64,000 nt of DNA from Lingula anatina (Eukaryota; Brachiopoda; Lingulata; Lingulida; Lingulidae): assembly GCF_001039355.2 (NCBI RefSeq), contig NW_019775543.1, positions 269,095 through 333,094 of the forward strand, given 5' to 3'. The position numbers and the translations under genes were made by a program. Of the stretch, positions 12,701-26,273 are shown one piece after another (position 1 is the stretch's first letter; each line of letters starts with the position of its first letter). The notes under the pieces are model-generated. The model worked only from the letters and a program-made list of their open reading frames with translations, ran no database searches and was not told the origin of the DNA.

Positions 12701-15700
12701 AGATATCATGTAAATCATTCAAGTAAAATGAATTCATTTTGAATTTGAAATTTTATGTTTTTGAGTAAAACAAGCAGCAATGTCATGTATGTCACACTAA
12801 AATAGTAAAAAGAAATAGGAGTGAAACTTTCTTTCTCAGTTATCCATGAGCTGATTGTGTACAACAGAACCTTGCTCAGAAATCATGTGTATCCACATAA
12901 GCAAGTCATTGAACTGCACAGCTTTATGTGGAATTATATCCATCTGGACAGAGAAAAGGGATGAATTGAGCTAAAAAAAAAAAAAAAAAAAGAAAGGGAA
13001 AAAAGAAAATGAGCTACTAGTACTTTCAATTAAAACTTATATTTTTGCATATTTTAACTTTTATATTTCATAATAATTTTAAGCAATATCCAATTCTGTA
13101 AAACATATATTACACACAATTATACTATGATTTAATTTATTCATGTGTAATAGGCTACTGGTAGAATCAGGCATAGTAATTGCTATCAATAATCAATTGT
13201 TGCCAGGTTGATTTTGTTTTGTATCCATCTACCCTCCTGAATGTTTTTTTTTCACTGTTCTGCATAAATCTTTTCCTTTTTCTGTTTCTTTTACCATTCA
13301 CTTCAACCTATGTTGCTGTTTAACCCAGATATGGTGCTTGTAAATGTGTGGTAGCATTTTACTTGTACATAATGAGCTGAATGGGCTGAAGACAGTCTTT
13401 TGATATGCTGGTTTGTATGGTCTTTACTGCTCCACAGAGTGGAAAGTTGAAAAATATTATTGCAGAGTATCTTGTTGGTTTGATTGGAACCATCTGAATC
13501 TGAATCTCCCTTGGATGTCAATTGTACAAGTCTCTTGGAACCTTTTCTTTCCCAAAATCTACTCACATTTTGCATAAAAAAAGACAAAACAAACAAATCA
13601 AGAATTATACTCCAACCTCTGTACAAGAGGCTCTGGGTGCCACCCTGTACTTCAGTTATCAATTACTTTACCTCATGTGATTAATTAATGCCTTAATCAG
13701 CTACTGGGAATTACTTCTTGAAAATGGGCTAGAAAGCCCCCTTGGGGTTAACACAGGTAGTTTTCAATATGATACTTTCATTTCTATATGGTACAGTGCA
13801 GGGTTTATGCCTGGTTAACCAGTGATTAATGAGAGGGTGGTAGTTTCTGCTTTGTCTTTGTAATATTGAGTGTCTGCTGCTTTTACAATTATATTGAATT
13901 ATTTGGTTCAAGGTAGTGATGGTGGAACAAAAGTATATATGGGAGAAGAAGTGAAAAAATATGCAAATGATTTCTTAAAGTTTATTTTGTAGATAAAGAT
14001 CCAGAGTACAAGTACATTTGACTTTGTTTATAAGATTAAACAAGCTGAAGCAGCCCCCCCCCCCCCCCCCAGCAGTAGCAATCAAAAAATTTTCTGTTTA
14101 CACTAAATAAAGATGCCAATGTAACAAAAAGTATGATTTAGAAAAATAAGTTACATAGTGATGCTGTAAAAGAATCATTGTCTTCCAAAAAGTCTGCACA
14201 AAGCCTGGTACATTATCATCTTGGAAGACAGGAGAGGATTTTTTAAAATAAAGCTGCATACCATCCTGGTTTTTAGCTCTCAAGACTGAATTATTAAATT
14301 CTTTAATGGATCATGGTCAAGAAAGGATCAAAAGTAAGAAATATTTGCCACCTTTTAGAAAGTATGATTTGTTCGGATTTTCAGAGAAGCTCCTAAAACA
14401 CTGTGGCTATGGTGCCAGGTGACCACTGGTAACCTTAAGTTCAACTTGCTTACTGTACTGCATGAACTCCATGAAACCCTTTACATGTTATGTTGCCAAT
14501 AAATTAAGTGGAGCTGTTTGATTTAGTATTGCAATTTCTTTGTAATCTAATTTGAGAACAGCTGACTTGAAATAAATATCAGTCTTTTGATGACTGCCTG
14601 TGCGAAAGAATTGAAATTGCACATTTTAAAAAATCTGGACAAAATTTCACATCTATTAAAATTGAATTGGTGTTGTATATCTAAGCTGGAAAAAGATGAA
14701 ATTGAACTGTTTTTGCACTTCTGGTTTTCCACATTTCATATAATTGTGATTTATGTCGATTACATATTTCAGCCCTCCCCATACACGGTCAGTGAGGGTC
14801 CATCCAGTGTCCAAGTACCACTCACTATACAGAGAAACAGAGGCACATTTGGAAATATTTCTGTCAATTTTGATGTAAGTTTTATGACTTAGTCTTTTAA
14901 ACATATCTATCCATCAAAATTTCTGTCATTTGCTTTGTAAAGTCTGTATATAAATATATATTCTTGAAAATCATGTAAGCATGATATTAGATTATGGAAT
15001 AATGTAATTTGCCTAGTTTGATGCAGTTCACATTTTTTAACATTTTGTGGTACTTCTTTATTGCACCTAGCTTTGCTTCTTTTTAAAACAAAATTTGGTT
15101 TATTATACATAAACTTGTACACAATTCCCAATGCTGAAAAGCAAATCTTTTGGGATTTGTTTTATATTTGTATCATGCATTAAGATCCGTTTTCTTTCAG
15201 TTGAGTGGCAGTGCTTTAGTATCTGAAGATATCACTCCTGTATCTGGAACTCTACTCTTTTTGGAAGGAGAATCCAGCAAAGACCTCATACTGACAATTT
15301 TAGGAGATAATGTAAGTTAAAAGGATCTATACTATGTGAAATGTCATAATGATATAATCCCTCACCTTTACTTCCTCATGTCTATACCAAGAACATTTGT
15401 CTTCCTTAGTCCTGCAAAGACCTGATTCTGGCAGTTTTATGAAATAATTTAAGTTGAAATTATTTATAGTGTAAGTAATAAGCATGTATAACATAAATCT
15501 GCATGATGTAATGCCCAATCTTTACTTCTCTCTCTGCATGTCTGCACATGTACCAGAAAGTTCAGCTTAGGTGTAACAGGAGGAACACACACTGAGAAAA
15601 ATCAAACTTTATCATATGCATTAGGATTCCCATTTATCTACTGCAGAAGTTGGGTTGCAAGGGATAGGAGGGGGAAGGGGGTGAAATATATGAGAGGAAA

Positions 15701-18700
15701 AAAACTGTGAGACTTCTTCTTATGTCTGATAGTGGCACAGGTAGTCATATGTTTATGCCTTTCTTTCACTGGGTTGCAATTCAGCTCTAGGGGTCAATTA
15801 ATGCCTTTTAGAGATGGAGAAAGTGGAAAATAAATGAGACAAATATTGACTTTTTGGGTTTTTATAAAGATGAAAGTGACATTTGTATTTTAATTAGCAA
15901 TCAGTCTGGATTTTGCAAATATTTTTTCCTGTTTCCCATTTTTCAATCCTTGATTGGCAGTTTCAATTATTTTAACAGATGCAGGTATGGTGTTCTCTCT
16001 GTCTTTGAGGCTTATGTAATGGCCTTGGTAAAATGTCAGTGCTTTTCATCTTATGGGTTCAAGCAGCGGTTGCAGGTCTGAACTTCTGTTGCGTGCAATA
16101 AATTTCCAGAAAAAGTGACTTTCAGACAGTGTAATGTTAATGGATACTTATTGTTTACCCCCTGTTGTCAGTTTTAGTTGGGTGATCATATTTTATATTA
16201 GGCATAGAGTTTCAGACTGAACATTTGTTGCCAGTAATGGCCTTTTCTAAAAAATGCACTTGCCTTTATGTTTTAGATAATAATTGGAGGCAATTATTTT
16301 GACAATTCCCGTCTTTTCAAAGTGTAATACATGTATTATCTTGAACTGATTTGTAAAATTATTTTTAAATTGTTATTGTTATTATTGTTAAAACAGCTGA
16401 ATACTGTTTTTCTTAAGGGCAAATCCTTATTTTGAAATGAAACAATAATATTGCCTTGCAAATGTTGTGTCAGTCAAAACAACAATTTCAAAACCAACAC
16501 TATATTTTTTCAGATTCCTGAAAATGATGAAACTTTTGTTGTCACCCTCACATCAGCCACTGGTGGAGCCAGCATAAATCTTACTCAAGACAGGCTGCAA
16601 TTGGTAATACCTGCTAATGATGCACCAGTTCGATTTACACAGGTTTGTGAATGTCATTATGTTTATGATTATTTTTCCTTATGGAATGTTGGTATTATAT
16701 AGAATGTATGTATTCAGGGGTGATTGCGCCATGAGACCTTCATCCTTTATTCCTGACACAGTGCCTGTGATGTCATACTTGGATGAGGATGATAAGTATA
16801 TCTGAATGGACTAATAATATCTACACACTGTAGATTATGATTTGAATTTCCCAAATTTAATTATAATACAGACAACCTCTTTGATAAAAATGTATAAATG
16901 TATTTTAAAACTGAAAAGCAGGATGTGGATGTGACTTTGACTCAACTGAAAGTAAATTTGTCTATGATATTGGTATGAGAGGAGGGAGGGGGAAGTTATT
17001 TAGCAGCAAAAGAGCTGGAGGACTTCAAACAGACGCAGTGCAGTGGGTTTAATTATCACTGTGTGAACATCAAAAACAACCCGACTCCCAAGAACATTTA
17101 TTGAGTCTGAAAACTAAATATTTGGTTTGTTTATTAACCAGGAAAGAGAGAAGATGCAATACTAATGCATTGGTTGGATTCTTCTCAGCTGTTAAGGTTA
17201 CCCAACGATAATGAACATGTGGAAACGACTATTTTTTCTCACATATTTGCTTCATTAACACCCTAGAGTGTAAAAAAGTTAACATGGTTTTTAGAAATCT
17301 CTTTGAAAGATTGGTTGGGACCAGTAAAGGAAATGCCTCGTAAATTTAATTATCTTCAGGGTTTGATTTATTTATCAAAAAGGGGAGTAAATCTTGGAGA
17401 GTGTTGCACCTCAAATATTTTGGTATGAAATTAAAGCAATGCCTTGTTATTTTGAGTGCTCGTGCAGCTTATTTCAAACAAATTTATCATGGTATGTTAG
17501 TAATAAGAGTTGTTTGTACTGTTTAGCACTGAACACAGCAGCAAATTGTAGCAACTGTAAAATTTTTGTTGAATTTGTATTGGAATTACTTGGTTATATA
17601 CTTTGAAGTTACTGTAGAAAATCTTTGAGGTTTAGAAATGACTGGAGAAATAAAAATATTGCATAGTTCCTAGTAACAAGATTTCAAATAGTTTTGATCA
17701 ACATTTTAATGAGGAATAATTATAGAAAGAAAATTACCTAAATAGAAAGTAAACAAAATATGTATTTTTATCTTGGAATCCATCAGTTGTTGTGGTCATG
17801 TCTTCTTGAAAATAAATAGTATCTTTCTCATTTTTCTCATTTGTAGTCTTTTTTTATGGCAACTAAGTTAACTATCATTTAAAATAATCTTTTCAGGGTG
17901 AGTACAGGGTAGAGGAAACTGCAATGTCCATAGATCTTTCTGTCACAATAACACGAGGCCTTACTGAGGACGGCCAGACATTTATTGGGCCTATCACTAA
18001 AGATGCGTATGTGTATGTAACTTGTATATCAGGCTCAGCCACTGCAGGACAGGATTTTTCTTGTGCTTCTAATACTAGTTTGGTTTTCCAAGCTGGTGAG
18101 ACCAGTAAAAGTTTTACCATACAGATATTACCAGATGATGCTGCTGAGATTGCAGAGGAATTCTACATTGTGTTGTTTAATCCTAGCTCTGATGTTGTTG
18201 TAAGTGATCCGTATAATGTTAGCGTTATAATTGGAGCCAATGATGAAACACATGGAGTGTTGAGCCTCAAATCACCCAGTGCTACGTCCTTCCCTCAGAC
18301 CTATGTCAATGAAGACACCACGTCCCAGCTGACTTTCTTCACAGTTATCAGGAGTGGTGGAGCATTCGGCACTGTCTCTGTAGACTGGATTCTTTCTCGC
18401 AATGACAGCAACCCAGACTCTGCCGCCACTGATGTGACCCCCTGTATCTGGAACTGTTCAGTTGAGTGAGGGCATGAGAGAAGTGCCCATAGTTCTGTCT
18501 ATTGTTCAGGACTCCAATCCAGAACCCATGGAGATGTTTTTTGTGCGGCTTCTGCCAGCGACTGTAACAGGAGGAGCGAGAGCAGAAGGAATATTGGAAG
18601 GGTCATTGATTGTTGAGGATAGTGATGATGCTTATGGCAGCTTTATTCTTGGAGATGATAACTTACAGGGTTTAGTTACAGTAAGTCCATCTTAATGTTA

Positions 18701-21700
18701 CTTGTTAGTAATTACAGAAAGAAAGTGGAGAAGAAAATTCATTTGCCATAAAAATAATTTTTAATATTGCTGAATTTAAATTATCCAGTTTTTAGAAGCA
18801 TTTAAAAGCAATTGGTTTATATTAAATTTTATTTACTGAAAACTGGCAATTATACATTAGATTAATACATCTTCTCAATGTGCACATGCATATGTGCTTT
18901 TACACATTGATTTTTATACATATCTTTAACTTAAGGTATCAATATTTTTTTACAATTCAAATTGAAATTCAAAATTAAATGTTGAAACTTACAAGTTTTA
19001 CAATTTTATAATTTTGATGATTTTTTACCTTTTTGACACTGCTTAAAGATATTTATATCAAAGACATTGTATTGTTAGACATCAGCCCCAAGACGCCTGA
19101 GAATGACCATTGTGAGAAATGGTGGGCAGCTTGGAGAGGTGGTTATTACATACAACATTGAATATAGTGCTGTTGGAGTAACAGATCTCAGTAAGTTATG
19201 TAAAAAAATTGTAATATTATATACACCTGTAAGTACTTTACAATATGGAGATATTTACAAAATTATAACCAACAAAGATCATTATCCTTTTATGTTACAT
19301 ATGTAACAGCTACATTATGTTACATATGTAACAGCTACATTACCTCTGATATTGTTAACTGTGTCAATAATTCCACTGCTGTAGCAATTGCCAAACATGG
19401 ATGTATCTTGTTCCTTCGAAATATTTGAAATGGGAATTATGACTTAAAATTGCCTTATCCTTTAAGACATATTCAACATCAGTATGCCATCAACTGTGAC
19501 AGTGTCAGAAGGCACAGGGAGTGTGACGGTGGAGGTGCCCATCAAAGAGAATGCCTTCCTGAAGGTGGGAGGAAGTATAAGTATTCAGTTGATTAGAGCT
19601 ACTTTGGCCAAGGGTAAGTGTGACTGATTTAGAACTTTGTTTTTTCCACCTATACAGGGACATTGATTGATAACTTATGGTTTTTATGCAATTTTTTTCT
19701 GCCAGCTCCAGTCCCCCTCTCAGCCTTTCTTCTGTCAGAATAATTTATTTTGTGATGATAAAAAGAAAGTAGTTATTCCACTCTATTTGAAAAGTATTGG
19801 AGAAGCTTAACTTTGCATCTAAGAAATAAATGGCATAACAATACAATTGTCAGTACAAGAAGTATGTAGCCTAGTTATTTTACATTATTTCCTTTCAATT
19901 TATTGATTTCAGCTTTGCCAGTAGGTCCCTTCAACAGTCCAAGAATCGGAGCTCAGAACAATTCAACATTTCAAGTAACAGGGGCAGATGGCAATGGAGA
20001 GATTGGATTTGCTGTTACAGATGTGGTTAGAATAGCAGAGCCAAATGCTACTAGTTCACAGGTAGGACCCATGTTTTTGGTTACACTGAATACTTTTAAC
20101 ATGTTCTGTTTCAGCGCCAGATTGTTATCAGGTTTTTAAAAAATATTTTGATTAAGGAATGTAGTGTAAAATAAAAGAAAGAAAAAATGTAGTCATTGAT
20201 ATGCAGATGGTACAAGATAATGATTTCCTAAATGACCCAAGCAAACCTGGTCTCCGTAACTCGAAAGCATCGTGAATTGCGAATAGTGATATCACCTTTT
20301 ATTTGGAAGCTATTATATGAAGTGAGTAAATCCCAAGTTATGGAATAGAGACGCTTGGGCTCGGTCGCAATTCGCAATGCTTTAGAGTTAGGGAGCCCTG
20401 GTGTAAATTAGATGGATTGTGGTTGTTGAGATGCAGGCACAATCTAACACAATTTCCTTGAACAAGACTTCTTTTAAGATCATGATTTTTAATGATTGTG
20501 GACATTGATGAATTGTCTTTTTATCTTGAAGGTGATTTTTTATGATATTATTAAGATATTATTATAATAATAATACAAAGAACTGATAATTTTGAAGGTA
20601 TTAGTATTGTAATTATTGTTTTCATAGAAATTGGAGGTAGCATTGATAAGAGACGGCACTAATGGAGCAGCCACTGTGTACTGGACTCTGGCAGGATCTG
20701 GTGACAATGCATCATATGTCACAGCTGGGGATGCAGGGCCCACCAGTGGGACAGTGGTGATGACTTCAGGTAAGACAGAAACATGGACAGATCAAAAGAT
20801 ATTAGCTGAAAAAAGTTCAGAATATTTGGTGTTTAACAGTTTTATAAGGTTGTATGTTGTGTGTTTTGAATTCTTTGTTTTTTTGTTTTGTTTTTTTTGA
20901 GGACCCAGTTTCAATGGAGGGTTAATGTTTATCAGCATGACAGGATCTCACAATCAGTACATGTGTTTCATTATCTAGCTCTGTGATAATTGATGTAATT
21001 AACTGTTTTGAACTAATGGTAATTAAGAATTAGCAGTAAAAATATATACTAAAATTGAAGACTCATACATCATGTCTATCTCTGATGTGTCATGCAGCTT
21101 CTTCTGTTGTGCCTGTAAATAAGTCTATTTGGGAAGTAATTCTTCCCAGTTGTCAGGATTTTACAAATTGACATAAGAGATATAAGCATGAGCTTAATGC
21201 ATGATATAATCCATTTCAGGTCAATCACAAGCAACAATCACCATCTATATTTACCCAGACATCATACCAGAGATTGACGAAGAAATGACCTTGACCTTAA
21301 CACGAGTGGAACCTTCAAACACCCAAAAGTTACGCACTGGGGCTAGTGAACTGAAGATAGTTATCACAGAGAATGACAACCCAGGAGGGGTGTTTGAGTT
21401 TTCAGAGGCAATGAATAGTTATTATGCAGTGCAGGTGAGATTATTATGGATTAGGGTAGGAAGTTGTTGTAAAAAGTCTGGCATTTTCTTCTTATGATTG
21501 TAATCAAATAATTTATTTGATACAAATGAGCTACTTACGCAGAAAAAAATGAGAGAATTTGGGTATAGTTCTGAAAATAATATAAGTGAAGCAACTGGTG
21601 AGCTGGACAAATTTCCATGAGGCTTTTTCCCATTTTTGTATGAATAATTTACCTCACATCTCTTCAAAATGCCATTTTTAGGCAATACATTTTAAAACTA

Positions 21701-24700
21701 TGATGTCAGACATTAAAAGTATTTGTGTCCACCTGCCTTAGTGATGTCTCAGTCTTGGTAATTAATGATGTTTTCTTAAGTATGTCATTTTCTTTGTGTG
21801 TTTTAACAGTTAAAACCCTCTGTGCTTTCAAGTGTTTTAATGATGATTCATTAATTATATTTCCTCCCCTCTAACAGCAAGACACTGACTATGTTCTCAT
21901 GGTGGGTTGCTATCATATAAATCTTTATGTAATATCCCTGTTCTCTTTAATATTTACATTTACTACATTCATGTTATCATGGAATGCTGAATATCTTACT
22001 ATTGGCGGGCATGTGCTTGTTTCTTTAATGTGCATGTACTTATAGCTTAAATGATGTATTACATAGTGAATGCCTATCCTACTGCATATAGAGCTCCCAG
22101 ATGGAATTTTATTTTTTCTCTGTAATTAATGAATTGCTACTGAAGAGTTGGGAAATCTCATTCCTCTGTATATCAGGCTTTAGCTCTTACATTTCTTTAA
22201 TAGCTTTTTATCTACAGAGTAGTGAGTAGGACTCAAAATTAATATTGGTCCTAGGTAATGGTTATCTTACTTTTTTTAGTCACTTAATGACATATTTGCT
22301 ACACTTGCAACTTAAAAGTCAGCACTATCCATGAAGGTTTTTCTTCATAATATACAACTTCAAATGACTGAGCAATGCAGAACATTGTATACCTGGTGAT
22401 ACCTGTAGTTTCTGTCATTTTCCTTATCTTGTTGTTGGTATTGGGTAAAAACTTGCATCTTATCTTATTTCTGCTTGTACATTTACAAGATACTGCATTT
22501 AGTAATGCAATACTGCAACTTTTGTAAGAACAAAGTATAAAGGTGGGACATTCACTATTTAATATGTGTGTAGATATGTAGTAGTGCATGAACATAAACA
22601 TGCATTTCACCATCACACATCTATGCATCATCTTGCTAAAAATATTGATTGAGTATGGTCATTTCTACCAAAATGTTACTAAAAACAATATTAGTTAATT
22701 GAACTCATTTGCTGCTTGTTGTATTGTGATATATGAAGAAAATATGATATGGTGATTGCCCTCATTATATACATTGTATACATATATTTTTTCAAACTCC
22801 TAATTGTATACCAGTTTTAAGATTTGTTAATAATATAGAATAAAAAAGATTGTATCAGTGAATATGAATACCCAGTTTTAACACTGAAAACCCTTTGACA
22901 GTTTTCATTTCACAGCAGTTACATGCATATACACATGCTTTGATCTGCATGCTAGGTGATTACTTTTGCATATGACAATCTTCATAGCTTTTCCTATATA
23001 ACTGAAATGGCTAGTCTATGTCTATGAAATGTTTATGACATTTTATCATTGTTTTTCCACATAAATGTTTAGTTTGTGCACAGTTTTAAGTTAGATTTAT
23101 GAAGATTTTTTTCAATGTTCAGTTTGTTATAATATCACAGGTTAAGCACTATGTTTGTGTAAGGTGCACTGACTTTGTTACAGTTTCTGAGTTATTTTGC
23201 ACATGAGAGTCCATGGCACTGGAGAGATTTAAGATTTTAAAAGTTGAATTGTGGCTTGTAAAACAGTTTATAATGTTTTCTTTCCAACCTCATAGGAAGA
23301 AGGCCAAGCTGTGGAATTCTCTGTTGTGCGCACAGGGGGTGACTTGGTTGTGAGAGAGGTGCAGTATTACATTGAGCCAAATGGTGATCAGGAATTCTAT
23401 GGAGCAACAAATGTGCTGAAATTTCCACCAGGAGTTCATTCCCAAAATTTTACAATAATTGCAAGAGGAGATAATGTGCCAGAGGTATTTTTTCTTTTTC
23501 TTTCTTTTTGACATCACTTTATATTGACACCAGTTTCTCTTAAAAATAAGTAGATTATCTAATATCTATTCTCTTCATGCCCATATGCAACTGATTGTTA
23601 GATTTTGAAGTTAATATATGAATGGAAAGGAATCATACCAAAAATGCACACAATAGAATATATTTTAAAACTCTCCAATGGCTGTTCACCTATGTGAACA
23701 ACAAGCCAGTCATGATGAAGGCCATACAAGGAAATGTAAAAATGTCATATCCTCACAAAATACCACATCCAGTCTTTTTAGAAACTTCTCAACATCATTA
23801 CACAAGAGACAATTACAACCCTATTTCACTTTGCTTTACAGTTGTCAGAGAATTTTGCCCTCAGGATCAGAGATTACAAAGGTTCCAGTGCAGTGATAGG
23901 TCCCAGGAGTAGGATAAACATCACAGTGCTGGAAAATGACGATGCACGTGGTGTAGTCAGTTTTGCTCAGGCAAATTTACAGAGAACTATAGGTAAAATA
24001 CCAGTATGGTCATTGAAAAGAACGTTGTTAATTGTGTGCTTTTTAAAAAGATTAAAAGGATGCTAGATGTTTTGGAGACAAAAATTTTAGATTGGATTTT
24101 GTCAAAAAACAGTGCTATATTTGTGTAAAGAACTTGCATTTAGCACCAGTATTTAAAATGAAAATTGAAGAAGGTGCTTTTGAGTCTAAAGGTGCATTAC
24201 AGAGACAGCAGATTACACTTACATGTACCAGAAAAAAATTTCACTATCTACTATGTCCATTTTAGATGAAAGCAAGGGCTCAAATATCTACTCAGCCGAA
24301 TTTCCACTGTCCAGACAGCGAGGATTGTTTGGAATGATTGGCATCCAGTGGCGTGTGGAACCATTGAATAATGCTGATGTTGCACCTCTCACAGGAACAG
24401 TGGAGATGGTAGAGGGGCAGAGCAATGCTGTCATTATTGTCCAGTCAAGGCCTGATAATGTATGTTACTATCAATGTTCTGATGCACTATCATGATGGTA
24501 AAAATACCAATCTGGATTGCTTGACAAAAATGTTTCTGTACAACCATCAAACTTTTTTTGTAATAAAACTTTATGGTCATGTGGTAATGGATGTTACATA
24601 CCTGAGGTGCTATAAATATTTTAAAAAGTTAAAGTATTTAATTGAATGTTATAAATATGTAGAAAAAGAGGATTTTTAAAAGAATTAATTTCAGATTTAC

Positions 24701-26242
24701 AAATGTGCACTGACAATCCCCCAAAGGAAATGGCAATTGCTCAGTGAGCAGTGTTAAGTACAAGTTGTTACTTCCGATAGAGTGAGGAAGACTGTGCGTT
24801 TTTTAACATAGTTTAAAGATGTTATTTCTCATTTCAGATCCCAGAATCCCAGGAGCAATTCACCATCACACTACTGAGTACAACTGGGGGTGCAAGACTG
24901 GGAACACACAAAACAGCAACACTAAACATTATTAAGAATGATGATGCCATCTACTTCACAGGTCTGTATTGACTTTATGAAACTGATAAATCTATTGTAT
25001 TGGCCAAATCTTTATCTATTTGGATAAAAGAAAAGATCTTTTTATCTAAATAGTCAATGAAATGATACACATGGTGTACCATCACATTCCCTCTGTGTCA
25101 GTAAGTTGTTGTCATCAGATATTCCCTTTTCTGAGATTTGAGGAATAAGTCATTAAATTTCTTCTCCGCAAATTTTAACACACAATCTAGATCATTGACA
25201 TTGGGGTAGTTTAATGCATGGTAGACTAGAATGTATTATTTCAGGTGTAGGGAAAAAATTGCCTGAATTATTGATTTCTCAAAAACTATCTATCATAATT
25301 TAATAGAATTTAACTTGAATCTACCTCATAGCATTTCCTATGACACACAAAAATGAAACTCAGTAGCTATATTACTGATGATGATGTGGTAGGCAATATA
25401 TTTAGTATAGCCTATCCATAATAGAGGAATCAGTGGCAGATTTAGGAAATGTGAACAAATGAAGGAGTATTTCGAGCAAAATTTTGCTTTTTCTTATGGA
25501 ATTTTGGTGATTTCTTTTAAAAACTTTAGCTAGCATAATGTGTCAAATTACACAATTAACAAATTTGGTAGTTCCAAGAAGTGTCAATCCTGCATCTGCC
25601 ATCTATCCCTTCCCCTCACAAGTTATACCCTGTTATACCCTGTACCATAACACTACCTCTCTTATCACCAGAACAAAGTATGAATATCTCAGTGGCTGAA
25701 GTAACAGGTAACATGGTTGTTTGAGTGCATGCTTTACAGTATATACAGGGGAGCAGTTTTAACAAGAGCACCAGTTTTTATCCATTAGTGCATGTTTTCA
25801 ATGTAGTAACAAGTCTATTTTTGAATGTGGGCCATGCTCAACAGTTTATTTTTGAACTCTCTTTAAAAGGCACTAATATCTTAATTTAACCATATGTTGC
25901 AAAAATTCTAACACAGATGGTGGAGATGTTTTATACTCTGCGAGTAAGTTTAGAATTTCCACAAGGTTGAGCTTGGTTTTATTTTAAGCTGCCATAAACA
26001 AGATAACTTTAAGTAAAAAAATGCGATGATTGAATATGTTGAAAATCGATTCACTAAACTTTGCTTCAGTTTCATGCACTTTTTGCATGCCACCATGAGG
26101 CACAAATATATGTAGTTATTTTTAATCACTNNNNNNNNNNNNNNNNNNNNNNNNNNNNNNNNNNNNNNNNNNNNNNNNNNNNNNNNNNNNNNNNNNNNNN
26201 NNNNNNNNNNNNNNNNNNNNNNNNNNNNNNNNNNNNNNNNNN

Positions 26243-26273
<31 letters not shown>

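Noticed and set aside
13303-13662. 119-codon minus-strand open frame in intron 2
   Set aside because: No recognisable domain, low-complexity stretches and no splice context; consistent with chance.
16050-16080. Possible tRNA T-loop (gggttcaagc)
   Set aside because: No matching acceptor stem, D-arm or anticodon arm could be built around it.
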